Numbered from the stretch's first letter, positions 19,433 to 27,969 are shown. The stretch is DNA of 64,000 nt from Castellaniella denitrificans (GCF_042653765.1 NZ_JBHSEZ010000028.1:310001-374000), one strand, 5' to 3'. The notes: generated by a model not told the origin, from the sequence alone. Numbers and translations are program-made.

Positions 19433-19464
19433 CGCGTGCCGCCTATTCCGCGTGCCGCCTATTC
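19433..19464. repeat. Perfect 16-bp tandem duplication at the end of the efflux gene
   Basis: The unit CGCGTGCCGCCTATTC occurs twice head to tail (19433-19448 and 19449-19464). The second copy contains the stop codon of the minus-strand EmrB gene. It looks like a recent replication-slippage duplication. Confidence 0.8.
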
Positions 19465-21024
19465 CATCATCGAGGCCGCTTCCGCCTCTCCGTCGGGCTC
19501 CGGCGGTTTCCGCCCGATCCCGCGCGTTCGCATGAGCCACAGGCAGGGGATGGCGAACAGAGTCATCCAGAACATCAGCCTGAAATCGTCCAGGTAGGCG
19601 ATGAAGGAAGCCTGGGTATTCAGGATTTCGTTCAGCGCCGCCATCGGGCCCGGACCGCTGGCCAGCGCCGCGGCCACGGGGCCGGCCAGCAGCGCCTTCG
19701 AGGTGATGTGGGAAGCGAGCGTGCTGTGCATGATGGCCGTGTTGCGCACCATCAAGGTCTGCATGACGGAAATGCCGATGCTGCTGCCGATGTTGCGCGA
19801 CAGGCTGTAAATGGCCGTGCCTTCGGGCCTGAGGGGCCTTGCCAAGGTGGAGAATGTCATGGTGATCAGCGGCACCGATGTGAATCCCAGGCCCAGCCCT
19901 TGCACGAATCCCGGCCAGGCCACGTCCCATTCCGTGACTTGCGGCGTATAGCATGACATGTTCCACAATGACGATGCCGTCAGGCCGAATCCCAGCGCGA
20001 CGATCAGGCGGCTGTCGATGCGTCCGACCAGCCGGCCGGCCAGCAGCATGGCGATCATGGTCCCGATGCCCGTCGGCGCCGTCACGAGCCCCGTCGTCAT
20101 CACGGGGTAGCCCAGCAGCGTCTCGAGCATCGACGGCAGCAGCGCGCGCGTGGCATACAGCAGCAGGCCCAGCAAAAAATAGAAGGCCAGGCCGGTGACG
20201 AAATTGCGGTCTTTCAACAGTGCCTTGTTGAAGAAGGACTCGCTGCCGTCGGTGGCCGTGTGCAGCGCGAAAAAGGTGAAGGCGATGATCGCGCAGACCG
20301 CTTCCGCCCGGATCTCGATGGACCCGAACCAGTCCGCCTGTTCCCCGCGGTCGAGCAGCAGCTGGAGCATTCCGATGGCCATGGCGAGCATGGCGAAGCC
20401 GAACCAGTCGAATCCGGGCGGCGCGGACGACCTGGTTTCGCCGACGAAGCGATAGACGCCGATCAGCGCCAGGGCGCCCAGCGGGAGATTGATCAGGAAC
20501 ACCCAGCGCCAGCTCTCGTTGTCGGTCAGCCAGCCCCCCAGGGTCGGTCCAAGGATCGGCCCCAGCATCACTCCCATGCCCCAGAGGGCCATTGCGCGGG
20601 CGTGCCGCTCCGGCGGATTGATGTCCAGCATCACGGCTTGCGACAAGGGCACCAGGGCCGCGCCGAACACGCCTTGCAGCAGGCGCGCCACGACGATTTC
20701 CGGGAGATTGCCGGCCATGCCGCATAGCAGGGAACTGATCGTGAATCCGGCGATGGACGCAAGGAATACGGTTTTACGCCCGAATCTGCCCGATACCCAC
20801 CCTGTGACCGGGGTGGCGATGGCCGCCGCGACGATATAGGAGGTCAGTACCCAGGTGATCTGGTCCTGCGAGGCCGACAGCCCGCCGGCCATGTGCGGCA
20901 GGGCGACGTTGGCGATGGTGCTGTCCAGCGTCTGCATGATGGTGGCCAGCATGATCGACACGGTGATCATGGGCCGCCTGGATTGGTCGGCGTCGGGATG
21001 GTGGAACTTCGGGGCCGTCGTCAT
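19459..21024 (-). CDS. DHA2-family multidrug efflux MFS transporter (EmrB/QacA type)
   Basis: The 521-residue protein has about 14 membrane helices and the DHA2 motifs LDSTIANVALPHM in helix 1, WVSGRFGRKTVFL as motif A, and GPTLGGWLTD as motif C. Such proteins export drugs or toxic lipophilic compounds, in Gram-negatives usually with an EmrA adaptor and TolC. No emrA is present beside it, unlike the emrAB operons, so the adaptor must be elsewhere or absent. It follows the marR gene on the same strand, 85 bases away, with a MarR-like operator in the gap. Confidence 0.92.
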   Translation of the reverse strand: MTTAPKFHHPDADQSRRPMITVSIMLATIMQTLDSTIANVALPHMAGGLSASQDQITWVLTSYIVAAAIATPVTGWVSGRFGRKTVFLASIAGFTISSLLCGMAGNLPEIVVARLLQGVFGAALVPLSQAVMLDINPPERHARAMALWGMGVMLGPILGPTLGGWLTDNESWRWVFLINLPLGALALIGVYRFVGETRSSAPPGFDWFGFAMLAMAIGMLQLLLDRGEQADWFGSIEIRAEAVCAIIAFTFFALHTATDGSESFFNKALLKDRNFVTGLAFYFLLGLLLYATRALLPSMLETLLGYPVMTTGLVTAPTGIGTMIAMLLAGRLVGRIDSRLIVALGFGLTASSLWNMSCYTPQVTEWDVAWPGFVQGLGLGFTSVPLITMTFSTLARPLRPEGTAIYSLSRNIGSSIGISVMQTLMVRNTAIMHSTLASHITSKALLAGPVAAALASGPGPMAALNEILNTQASFIAYLDDFRLMFWMTLFAIPCLWLMRTRGIGRKPPEPDGEAEAASMME

Positions 21025-21041
21025 ATATGGAAGGAAGCCAT

Positions 21042-21061
21042 GTAATAACTTGAGTTACTAC
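21042..21061 (-). promoter_or_regulatory. MarR-type operator upstream of the efflux gene
   Basis: GTAATAAC-TTGA-GTTACTAC is an inverted repeat with 7 of 8 arm positions matching, 17 bases before the efflux start codon. The same motif stands before the marR gene at 21613-21630. The shared sequence strongly suggests one regulator binds both. Confidence 0.7.
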
Positions 21062-21109
21062 ATGCGCAAAAAAAGAGTGGATGGCGTATTTGGCTTGGGT
21101 GGAAGGCGT

Positions 21110-21610
21110 CTATTCGAGATTGTCCAGCAGCTTGCGCAGCAGGTGCTGCAACTGGTCCACTTCATCCGGGGTGAAGCCCTCGAACGCCTTCTTGAGGTGC
21201 TGCCTTCGCTGGGGAAGCTGGCTTTCCACGAAGGCGATGCCTTGCCGTGTGAGTTCGAGGAACAATTGGCGCCCGTCGGTCTGGTCGGCAACGCGCCGGG
21301 TCAGGCCATGCCGTTCCAGCTGCCGCGCTACCCGCGTGCTGTTCATCCGCGATGAATTCATGTATACGCTGAGCTCCGAGGGTTTGAGCCGGCGCTCTTT
21401 GCTGGCGTAGATCACTACCAGGGAGGTCCATAGCGTCGCGTTGAGGCCATGAGGCTTGAATGGAGCATCCATGTAATCGTTCAGGCGCGCTCCGGTGTGC
21501 TGGAAAAGGCGCGCGATCACGGCCTCGCGCATCATTCCGCGCGAAGAAAGGCGGTGCGACAGGCCCTGCATGGCCTGCTCGAAGGCGTCGAAGGAGGAGG
21601 ATCCGGACAT
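21110..21610 (-). CDS. MarR-family transcriptional repressor
   Basis: The 166-residue winged-helix protein has LKPSELSVYMNSSRMNSTRVA (split: LKPSELSVYM, NSSRMNSTRVA) as the recognition region and the MarR wing VADQTDGRQLFLELT. It resembles EmrR/MprA-type repressors that release DNA on binding drugs or phenolics. It lies upstream of the EmrB-type pump on the same strand and likely controls both itself and the pump through two matching palindromes. No clear Shine-Dalgarno precedes the ATG, because the operator occupies that position. Confidence 0.92.
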   Translation of the reverse strand: MSGSSSFDAFEQAMQGLSHRLSSRGMMREAVIARLFQHTGARLNDYMDAPFKPHGLNATLWTSLVVIYASKERRLKPSELSVYMNSSRMNSTRVARQLERHGLTRRVADQTDGRQLFLELTRQGIAFVESQLPQRRQHLKKAFEGFTPDEVDQLQHLLRKLLDNLE

Positions 21611-21612
21611 GA

Positions 21613-21630
21613 TAGTAACGAAGGTTACTA
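21613..21630 (-). promoter_or_regulatory. Perfect MarR-type operator at the marR start
   Basis: TAGTAAC-GAAG-GTTACTA is a perfect 7-bp inverted repeat with a 4-base spacer, ending three bases before the marR start codon. It matches the site before the efflux gene. Binding here would block transcription or initiation directly, giving autorepression. Confidence 0.75.
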
Positions 21631-21706
21631 GGTAAAAGACCGGTTTTCAAGCCGCGAATGCGGGGCGCCGCGGCACGGGAAGAAATCTGTGCTAGAATCA
21701 CGTTCT

Positions 21707-21785
<79 letters not shown>

Positions 21786-21793
21786 GCATGATC

Positions 21794-21829
21794 AAGGGCC
21801 TGCAGAGTTTTCTCTGCAGGCCCTTGCCG
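21794..21829 (+). terminator. Strong terminator after tRNA-Pro
   Basis: AAGGGCCTGCAGAG (21794-21807) and CTCTGCAGGCCCTT (21812-21825) form a perfect 14-bp stem with a TTTT loop, followed by GCCGTTTT. It ends the tRNA transcript. Confidence 0.88.
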
Positions 21830-21841
21830 TTTTCAGCTCCG

Positions 21842-21865
21842 GCGACCCCTTGCACCCCATGCAAG
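21842..21865 (-). repeat. 24-bp inverted copy of the tRNA-Pro anticodon arm
   Basis: Positions 21842-21865 are the exact reverse complement of tRNA-Pro positions 21736-21759, covering the anticodon stem-loop, variable loop and start of the T-arm. Both flanking bases mismatch, so the identity is exactly 24 bp. Anticodon-arm fragments are frequent attachment sites of tRNA-targeting integrases, but those normally leave direct repeats. The origin is unclear. Confidence 0.85.
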
Positions 21866-21917
21866 GGATAGCCGATCGACCGGGCTCCATCCCATGAACG
21901 ATGGAATGGAGCGCGCG

Positions 21918-24086
21918 TCAGTGATAATCGATCCGTACGTTCGCGTAGACGATCCGCCCGGAACTGGCGTAGAGGTCGTTGTAGCCGCGATAGTCCTTGT
22001 CGAACAGGTTCTCCGCGCCCACGTTGAACGACACGTGCTTCCAGGCCGGCGGGGTGATCGAGAACTTCAGGTTCGCCAAGGCATAGCCCGGATTCTCGTT
22101 CTTGCCCGCGGCATCGTAGTAACTGCTGCCGCGGTATTCCACCTCGGGGATCACGGCCAGCCAGTTCGTGGCTCGCCACTGCGCATAGGCCAGGCCCAGA
22201 TGGGCGGGGCGGTCGGTGAACTTCAGGTCCGGGTCTTCCTTGTTGCGCATGTGCAGATAGGCGTAGTTCAGGCCCAGCAGCAGGCTTGGCGATACGGTGT
22301 ATTGCACGCCCAGGTCCACGCCCTTGCGCTCCGTGACGCCCGGCACGTTCTCGTACTGGCGCACGGCGAATCCGGGGTAGAGGTTGTAGTCGAAGTCCGA
22401 GCGCTGGAATGCGTTCCTGGAGCGGCTGTAGAACACGCTGCCCTCCAGGCGCATGCCCGGCAGCGGGTTCCCCACGTAGCCCAGCTCATAGTGGATGGAC
22501 TGTTCTGGCTTGAGTCCGGGATTCTGAAGCGTCAGGCTGCCGACGGCATCGCCTTTGGAACATCCCGTCATGCCGGCCGGGCATTTTGTCGTGGAGTCCG
22601 CTCCATAGTTGGAATAGGATTCCTTGAACGAGGGGAAGCGGGTTTTCTTCGATACGCTCAGGCGGAACGTGTGCGCATTCGATGGTTTGTAGAAGATGGC
22701 CACCTGCGGATCGAAGGTGTCGATGCTTGGGTTGAGCTTGGAACTGGCCGAGGGGTACCGGTCCAGCAGACTGTGTGTGGTGTTGCCGATGTCCGTGGCG
22801 TCGGACTCGCGCCGGGTGTAGATGGCGCCGATCTGGGCCTCCCAGTTCGGATCGAGGGTCCAGGTGTCTTCCAGGGCAAAGGAAAGGAAATTCTGCTTCA
22901 CCTTCTGGTCGGTGCCGGCCAGTGTCGCATCCGTATAGATATTGGTGTTGAACGAACGGTGCTCCTCATCCTTGTAGCTGAGCATGGCCTTCAACAGGTG
23001 GTTGGGGATGATTTCGGTGCCGATTTCCACCGAGGCGCCGAAGGCCTTGTCGTCGTAGTGGCTGCCTTCGGGCCTTTTTTGCCACCAATCCATGGTGTTC
23101 TGGAACTTGTCGTAATACACCCGCGGCTTGACGTAGAACCGGTTGTCGGCGAATCGGGTATTGGACACGAAGGAGATCGTTTCGCGGTCCCATTTCGGCC
23201 ATTCCCATACCGTCGGAACGAAATAGCCGTCTCCCCCGGCCCCGGGCATCTTGGTGGCGGTCTGCTTGGCGTAGCTGAGCACATATTCGTCCGTGGCATT
23301 GGGGACGTAGCCGAGACGCAGGCTGCCGCGGCGGTCGCGCGTCCTGTAGTCGTAGCGGTCGGAATCCACCGCATACCCGCGCTCGTCCTTGCCCACGAAG
23401 TTCTCGGCCAGCCTGGTATAGCCGCGCTCGAAATACGAGGCCCCGGCCTGCAGATACCAGTTGTCCTGCAATGTGCCGACGTTGGTGCTGAATTCTTTGA
23501 CGTTGCCGGTGGCCGTGCCCAGGGTGGCGTTCGCATCCAGCGCGGAGCGCGGGCGCAAGGTCACGATATTGATGGCCCCGCCTTGTGTATTGTGGCCATA
23601 CAGCACGGAGCTGTAGCCCTTGGCCACCTGGATGGAGGCCACGTCCGCCGTGGTGAAGCGGCCCAGGTCGGAATAGCCGTCATACGGGATGTACACCGGA
23701 ATGCCATCGAGGAAAATCGGCATGGCCTTCAGATCGTAGCCCCGGACGTAGACGTTGGACTCGTAGCGGCCGCCGCCTGGCGGGTTGTAGGAGACCCCCG
23801 GCACCAGCTTCAGGGCGGTGCCGATGTCCTTTTTTTCCAGCAATTCGATCGTGTCGCGGTCCACGACGGACTCCGCTTCTTCGGCGGCTGTCTCGGCTTG
23901 TCCGTAGACTTGCACCGTGCCCAGGGTGAACACGTTCTTTCCCTCGGCCGGCGAGACTTGCTGCGCCATCAGCGGAAGCGCCGACAGGCACATGACGGCC
24001 GCCGCCGCGATGCGCAGGCGCGGGCATGGCGATGCGCCCGGGCCGGCCCCCGTCGCCGGCGGCGTGTTATCTGGTTCGTGCTTCAT
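21918..24086 (-). CDS. TonB-dependent outer-membrane receptor, probably for molybdate, tungstate or a chelate
   Basis: The 722-residue protein has a signal peptide (hydrophobic IAAAAVMCLSALPLMAQQ), a plug domain (about residues 60-170, GTALKLVPGVSYNPPGGGR, NVYVRGYDLKAMPIFLDG, GGAINIVTLRP) and a 22-strand barrel with the receptor motif ENLFDKDYRGYNDLYAS. It ends RIDYH, with His instead of the usual terminal aromatic residue. ATG 24086 has AGGGGAA before it and overlaps the ATPase gene by 20 bases. It is last in the operon SBP-permease-ATPase-receptor. The family usually takes up siderophores; the ModE box ahead of the operon points to molybdenum or tungsten. The substrate is inference. Confidence 0.87.
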   Translation of the reverse strand: MKHEPDNTPPATGAGPGASPCPRLRIAAAAVMCLSALPLMAQQVSPAEGKNVFTLGTVQVYGQAETAAEEAESVVDRDTIELLEKKDIGTALKLVPGVSYNPPGGGRYESNVYVRGYDLKAMPIFLDGIPVYIPYDGYSDLGRFTTADVASIQVAKGYSSVLYGHNTQGGAINIVTLRPRSALDANATLGTATGNVKEFSTNVGTLQDNWYLQAGASYFERGYTRLAENFVGKDERGYAVDSDRYDYRTRDRRGSLRLGYVPNATDEYVLSYAKQTATKMPGAGGDGYFVPTVWEWPKWDRETISFVSNTRFADNRFYVKPRVYYDKFQNTMDWWQKRPEGSHYDDKAFGASVEIGTEIIPNHLLKAMLSYKDEEHRSFNTNIYTDATLAGTDQKVKQNFLSFALEDTWTLDPNWEAQIGAIYTRRESDATDIGNTTHSLLDRYPSASSKLNPSIDTFDPQVAIFYKPSNAHTFRLSVSKKTRFPSFKESYSNYGADSTTKCPAGMTGCSKGDAVGSLTLQNPGLKPEQSIHYELGYVGNPLPGMRLEGSVFYSRSRNAFQRSDFDYNLYPGFAVRQYENVPGVTERKGVDLGVQYTVSPSLLLGLNYAYLHMRNKEDPDLKFTDRPAHLGLAYAQWRATNWLAVIPEVEYRGSSYYDAAGKNENPGYALANLKFSITPPAWKHVSFNVGAENLFDKDYRGYNDLYASSGRIVYANVRIDYH

Positions 24087-24927
24087 GCTTCTGTTCCCCT
24101 TGTGGTTGTGATTCCCTGACGGGTTGAGATGGGCCGTCCGCCGGAAGACCCCCGGCGGCGGAGACGTCGCGCCGGACCAGGCCGGGCAGGTTGTCGAGTA
24201 CATCCTGGGCGTCCAGCCCGTATATCCGGCCCAGGTTCGACGCGGTCATGACGGTGTCGACGTCGCCCGAGGCCAGCACGCGCCGCTGGTGCAGCAGCAC
24301 GACGCGGTCGGCCACGCGCAAGACCTGGTCGGGCTGGTGCATGGTCAGCAAAATCAGGAAGCCCGCATCGCGCAGTTGCCGAATATGCGACAGCACCCGC
24401 AGCTGATTGCCGAAATCCAGGCTGGATGTCGGTTCGTCCAGCACGAGCACCTGGGCTTGCTGGGCCAGCGCGCGCGCGATCATCGCCAGTTGGCGTTCGC
24501 CGCCGCTGAGCTGCATGTAGTTGCGATGGCGCAGGTGTGAAATTCCCAGCCGCTGCAGGGCCTGCGAGACGATGGCGCGGTCCTTTTGCCCGGGCGACGC
24601 ATGCCAGCGCAGGTGCATGGTCCGTCCCATCAGCACCACGTGCTCCACCGTGAAGGGAAATGCGACGAGATGCGCCTGCGGGACGTAGGCGATCCGCCGG
24701 GCCAGGGCGGTGCGGTCCCAGCCGGACAGGGGCTCGCCGTCCAGGAGGATCGTTCCCGATTGCGGTTTCAGCAGGCCCAATGCGGCTTTCAGCAGGGTCG
24801 TCTTGCCGCAGCCGTTCGGCCCCAGCAGGCAGACGATTTCCTGCTCGTCCAATGTCAGGCTGACCCGCTCCAGGCAGCGCCTTGCGCCGTAGCCGACGCT
24901 GACCTCGCGCAGCTCCAGCACGCTCAT
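24067..24927 (-). CDS. ABC importer ATPase, FecE/BtuD type (MolC-like)
   Basis: The 286-residue ATPase has Walker A GPNGCGKT, signature LSGGERQLAMIARAL and Walker B VLVLDEPTSSLDFGNQ, the form of FepC/BtuD/MolC proteins (COG1120). It would power uptake through the adjacent permease. The C-terminal 30 residues are a charged tail beyond the usual end. Its start overlaps the permease stop (ATGA). In Haemophilus influenzae the MolBCA system of this same class carries molybdate and tungstate, which fits the ModE box here. Confidence 0.9.
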   Translation of the reverse strand: MSVLELREVSVGYGARRCLERVSLTLDEQEIVCLLGPNGCGKTTLLKAALGLLKPQSGTILLDGEPLSGWDRTALARRIAYVPQAHLVAFPFTVEHVVLMGRTMHLRWHASPGQKDRAIVSQALQRLGISHLRHRNYMQLSGGERQLAMIARALAQQAQVLVLDEPTSSLDFGNQLRVLSHIRQLRDAGFLILLTMHQPDQVLRVADRVVLLHQRRVLASGDVDTVMTASNLGRIYGLDAQDVLDNLPGLVRRDVSAAGGLPADGPSQPVRESQPQGEQKHEARTR

Positions 24928-25937
24928 CGCTGGGCCCCCTTGCGGATCAGCAGGCTCAGGAAGAAGGGGGCGCCGATGCCGACCGTGATGATGCCCAATG
25001 GGATTTCGATGGCGAATGCCGAGCGCGCCACGGTGTCGGCCAGGACCAGGAATGCCGCGCCGATCATCAGGCTGGCGGGCAGCAGGGCGCGAAAGTCGGG
25101 GCCCACCAGCAGGCGCGCCACGTGCGGGATGACCAGGCCTATCCAGCTGATGATGCCGGTGATGGCGACGGCCGATGCCGTCATCAGGGTGGCCCCGATG
25201 ATGAACAGCAGCCGCGTATTGCGGACATCGACTCCCAGCGCCTGGGCCTCTTCGTCGTCGAGGCTGAGCACGTTCATGCGCCAGCGCAGCAGCACCATCG
25301 GAAGCATGCCCGCCAGCATGACGGGCAGTACCCCCCGCACGTCCTCCATGGCCACGCCGTTGAGCGAGCCCATGAGCCAGAAGGTCATGCTGGGCAAGTC
25401 GCGGTAGGGGTCGGCCAGTATCCTGACCAGGGCGATCCCTCCGCCGAACAGGGAGCTGACGGCGATGCCCGTCAAGACCAGCGAGAGGATGGGACTATGG
25501 TGCTGCGCCATGCGCGCCGCGGTGATCACCAGGATCACGACCAGCAGGCCGCCCGCGAAGGCCCACAGCTGGATCAGCAGCAGCGGCAATCCGAAGAAGA
25601 TGGCCAGCATGGCCCCCAGGCCCGCGCCGGCCGAAATGCCGAGGATGTCGGCCGACACCAATGGATTGCGGAACATGTTCTGGTAGGCGGCGCCCGCGGC
25701 GGACAGGCAGGCGCCGACCACGATTCCCGCCACGATGCGCGGCAGGCGCACTTGCCACAGCACGCGATCCACCGCATTGGGAGAGGCATCCCCGCCATCC
25801 AGCCAGTAATGCCGGAATGACAGCGCGAAGTCCTGCCATGACATCGGGTATTTGCCGATGAAGAAGGCCGACAGGATGGCGGCGGCGCAGGCCAGCGACA
25901 TGGCTGGCCAGATCGCCATGCTCGTGTTCGATCGCAT
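24924..25937 (-). CDS. ABC importer permease, FecCD/BtuC type (MolB-like)
   Basis: The 337-residue protein has about ten membrane helices and the family signatures RLPRIVAGIVVGACLSAAGA (split: RLPRIVAGIVVG, ACLSAAGAAYQ) and NPLVSADILGISAGAGLGAM (split: NPLVSADILG, ISAGAGLGAM). These are the type II importer permeases for siderophores, heme, cobalamin and, in MolBCA, molybdate. One permease gene is present, so it should form a homodimer. It begins 12 bases after the binding-protein gene. Confidence 0.92.
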   Translation of the reverse strand: MRSNTSMAIWPAMSLACAAAILSAFFIGKYPMSWQDFALSFRHYWLDGGDASPNAVDRVLWQVRLPRIVAGIVVGACLSAAGAAYQNMFRNPLVSADILGISAGAGLGAMLAIFFGLPLLLIQLWAFAGGLLVVILVITAARMAQHHSPILSLVLTGIAVSSLFGGGIALVRILADPYRDLPSMTFWLMGSLNGVAMEDVRGVLPVMLAGMLPMVLLRWRMNVLSLDDEEAQALGVDVRNTRLLFIIGATLMTASAVAITGIISWIGLVIPHVARLLVGPDFRALLPASLMIGAAFLVLADTVARSAFAIEIPLGIITVGIGAPFFLSLLIRKGAQR

Positions 25938-25949
25938 GACGCATCCGGC

Positions 25950-27002
25950 CTATGATTCGAAGCCGTCGATGGCGGACAGGGCCTCGGGCGTGAGCGCGTA
26001 GCCATAGAACAATTCAAAGTACCGGACCACCTCTTTCCGGTAGCGTTCCAGGGGCCATTGGTCGGGGTAGAGCACATGCATGCCCCACAACAGGCCCAGC
26101 AGCCGATTGATGCAAGGCGGGTGATCCATCCAGCCGAATGGCACCGATGGGACCAGGTGATATCGGCCCTGCCGCACGGCGCGGTAATCCTTCCAGACCG
26201 GCTCGGTTTGCAGCCTCTGAAAGAAATTGGGGTCCTGCGTCAGAATCACGTCGGGATCCCATTGGATCAATTGCTCCATGGAAATCCGGGCGATCAGGTC
26301 TTTTCCCGCCGCCGCCGCGACATTTCGCGCGCCCAGTCTGTCGATGACCTCGGTGTGCATGGAGCCCGACAGCCCCGTCTCCAGGCCATCCGCGCCCCGG
26401 CCGAAGAATATGCCGGGGATCGTACGGGCTTTTTCCCGGACCGACCGCGCTTCGGACAATACGGATTCGGCGAAATCGGCCAGCGGTTTCCCGCTTCCGG
26501 GCGCCCCCAGCATTTTTCCCAGCAGGCGCAATTGGCCCGCCGAGTCGGCCAGCCGGCCGCTGACGAGCACATAGGGAATGCCTGTTTGCTGGTGGACCCG
26601 CTCGGCGGTCGAGGTATAGCTGGCGCTGGTGCTGCCTACGTCCACGATGATGTCGGGCTTCAGCTCCAGCAGCCGTTCCATGGGGAACGTGGAGGCGCGG
26701 CCGGCGATGCGGCCGGTATGGGGCAGGGCGCGTACCGTGCCGGAAAAGTATTTCTTGTGGTCGTCGGGAATGTTGTGCGTGGAGAGGCCGGTCAGCTTTT
26801 CAGGTACCAGCGAGAGCAGCAGCACGTCCGCGACCGGACCGGCGCTGACGATCCGCCGGATGGCGCCGGCATCGGGGATTTTGCCGTAAGCGGCGGCCAG
26901 CAAAGGCGAATCGGAGAACGATGCTTCCTTGGCGGCGGACAGGAGGGGCGTGGCTCCGGCCCCAAGGCTGAAGACGGCTTTCAGAAAAGATCTACGTTGC
27001 AT
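25950..27002 (-). CDS. Periplasmic metal-binding protein of the ABC importer (MolA-like)
   Basis: The 350-residue protein starts with a Tat-like signal QRRSFLKAVF and has two class III binding-protein lobes joined by a long helix (COG0614 fold), e.g. RIVSAGPVADVLLLSLVPEKL and ELKPDIIVDVG (each separate). I chose ATG 27002, which places the twin arginines near the N-terminus; a GTG at 27011 is possible and neither has a clear ribosome site. It delivers substrate to the FecCD-type permease. It is first in the operon and lies about 105 bases downstream of a ModE-type operator, so molybdate or tungstate is the favoured ligand over iron. Confidence 0.85.
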   Translation of the reverse strand: MQRRSFLKAVFSLGAGATPLLSAAKEASFSDSPLLAAAYGKIPDAGAIRRIVSAGPVADVLLLSLVPEKLTGLSTHNIPDDHKKYFSGTVRALPHTGRIAGRASTFPMERLLELKPDIIVDVGSTSASYTSTAERVHQQTGIPYVLVSGRLADSAGQLRLLGKMLGAPGSGKPLADFAESVLSEARSVREKARTIPGIFFGRGADGLETGLSGSMHTEVIDRLGARNVAAAAGKDLIARISMEQLIQWDPDVILTQDPNFFQRLQTEPVWKDYRAVRQGRYHLVPSVPFGWMDHPPCINRLLGLLWGMHVLYPDQWPLERYRKEVVRYFELFYGYALTPEALSAIDGFES

Positions 27003-27106
27003 GAAGGACACGCTCGGATGAAGGAGTGGGTTGGGCCGTCAATCCACTTCGGGCCGAGGCCCCGGCCCGGTGGCGGATGCCGTTCGACATGAGAGGGCAT
27101 TCCGGT

Positions 27107-27134
27107 ATCGTTATATATCTATATATATAGCGAT
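27107..27134 (-). promoter_or_regulatory. ModE (molybdate repressor) binding box
   Basis: On the minus strand the site reads ATCGCTATATA, six bases, TATATAACGAT. These 11-base arms equal, as I recall them, the ModE operator of E. coli modABCD. The arms are an inverted repeat with one mismatch. It is the only AT-rich island nearby and lies about 105 bases before the MolA-like gene. ModE with bound molybdate would repress the operon when molybdenum is ample. No modE gene is in the window. Confidence 0.8.
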
Positions 27135-27292
27135 GGGTGTTCATGCCGTGACATCGGTTTGCGCGATGTCAATCGAAGCGTAGATGCGGCATAGTGCGCG
27201 ATCCGCCGGGGAGGATGGTCGCGCCTGGCCGGCGCGGCCGGTGTCCGCATCTCCGGCCTGGAGGGCGCACCGGCCTTTTCATGCGGGATCTA

Positions 27293-27370
27293 TCCGGGGC
27301 GGCTCCCGGTGATGGCCTTCCCGCCGTCGGCGCATCGGGCGATCGGGGCGGTTTCCGCCGTGTTTGCCGG
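27293..27370 (-). pseudogene. Remnant of a class I glutamine-amidotransferase-like gene
   Basis: The minus strand encodes AETAPIARCADGGKAITG, which resembles AECALIARCVDGGKAVVG of the intact amidotransferase at 31063-31785. At DNA level 27311-27346 matches 31525-31560 at 33 of 36 bases. There is no start and the frame ends at 27290, so only a fragment of the region before the nucleophile elbow survives. The surrounding 27012-27390 interval holds, besides this and the ModE box, no other recognisable gene. Confidence 0.6.
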
Positions 27371-27390
27371 ATGCGCCGCGGCGGCGTCCC

Positions 27391-27969
27391 TCAATGCGCG
27401 ATCCGGGTCCCGAGCACCGCCAGGAACTGCGCCAGCCAGGCGGGATGCGCGGGCCAGGCCGGCGCGGTGACCAGGTTGCCGTCGGTATGGGCCTGGTCGA
27501 TGCCGATCTCGGCATAGGTGCCGCCGGCCAGGCGGACCTCGGGGGCGCATGCCGGGTAGGCCGAGCAGGTGCGCCCCTTCAGCACATCCGCCGCCGCCAG
27601 GAGCTGCGCGCCGTGGCAGATCGAGGCGATGGGCTTGCCGGCCCGGTCGAAGCTGCGCACGATGTCCAGCACCTTGTCGTTCATGCGCAGGTACTCGGGC
27701 GCCCGTCCGCCGGCGATGACCAGCGCGTCGTAGGCCTGCGGATCGACCTGGTCGAAATCGGCGTTCAGGGTGAAATTGTGGCCGCGCTTTTCGCTATAGG
27801 TCTGCGCGCCCTCGAAGTCGTGGATCGCGGTGGCGATCGTCTCGCCGGACTTCTTGCCCGGGCACACGGCATGCACGGTGTGCCCGACCGCCTGCAGGGC
27901 CTGGAACGGCACCATGGTTTCATAGTCTTCGGCGTAATCGCCGACCAGCATCAGCAGTTTCTTGGCCAT
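27391..27969 (-). CDS. DJ-1/PfpI family protein
   Basis: The 192-residue protein has the DJ-1 fold with the nucleophile elbow ASICHGAQLLAAA, cysteine in the usual place, and VIAGGRAPEYLR before it. PfpI-type members act as proteases, deglycases or glyoxalases; the exact reaction is not clear from sequence. A double ATG stands at 27972 and 27969; AGGAG is spaced six bases from the second, which I chose. It is the last gene of a minus-strand group that contains a GMC oxidoreductase, with a 36-base gap from the ribbon-helix-helix gene. Confidence 0.9.
   Translation of the reverse strand: MAKKLLMLVGDYAEDYETMVPFQALQAVGHTVHAVCPGKKSGETIATAIHDFEGAQTYSEKRGHNFTLNADFDQVDPQAYDALVIAGGRAPEYLRMNDKVLDIVRSFDRAGKPIASICHGAQLLAAADVLKGRTCSAYPACAPEVRLAGGTYAEIGIDQAHTDGNLVTAPAWPAHPAWLAQFLAVLGTRIAH

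Noticed and set aside
21842..21865. Second tRNA-Pro gene on the minus strand
   Set aside because: Only the anticodon-arm segment is present; acceptor, D and T arms are missing.
27107..27134. Reading the AT-rich site as an ordinary promoter only
   Set aside because: The 11-base arms with six-base spacing match a ModE operator far better than a promoter; a promoter may overlap it but does not explain the symmetry.
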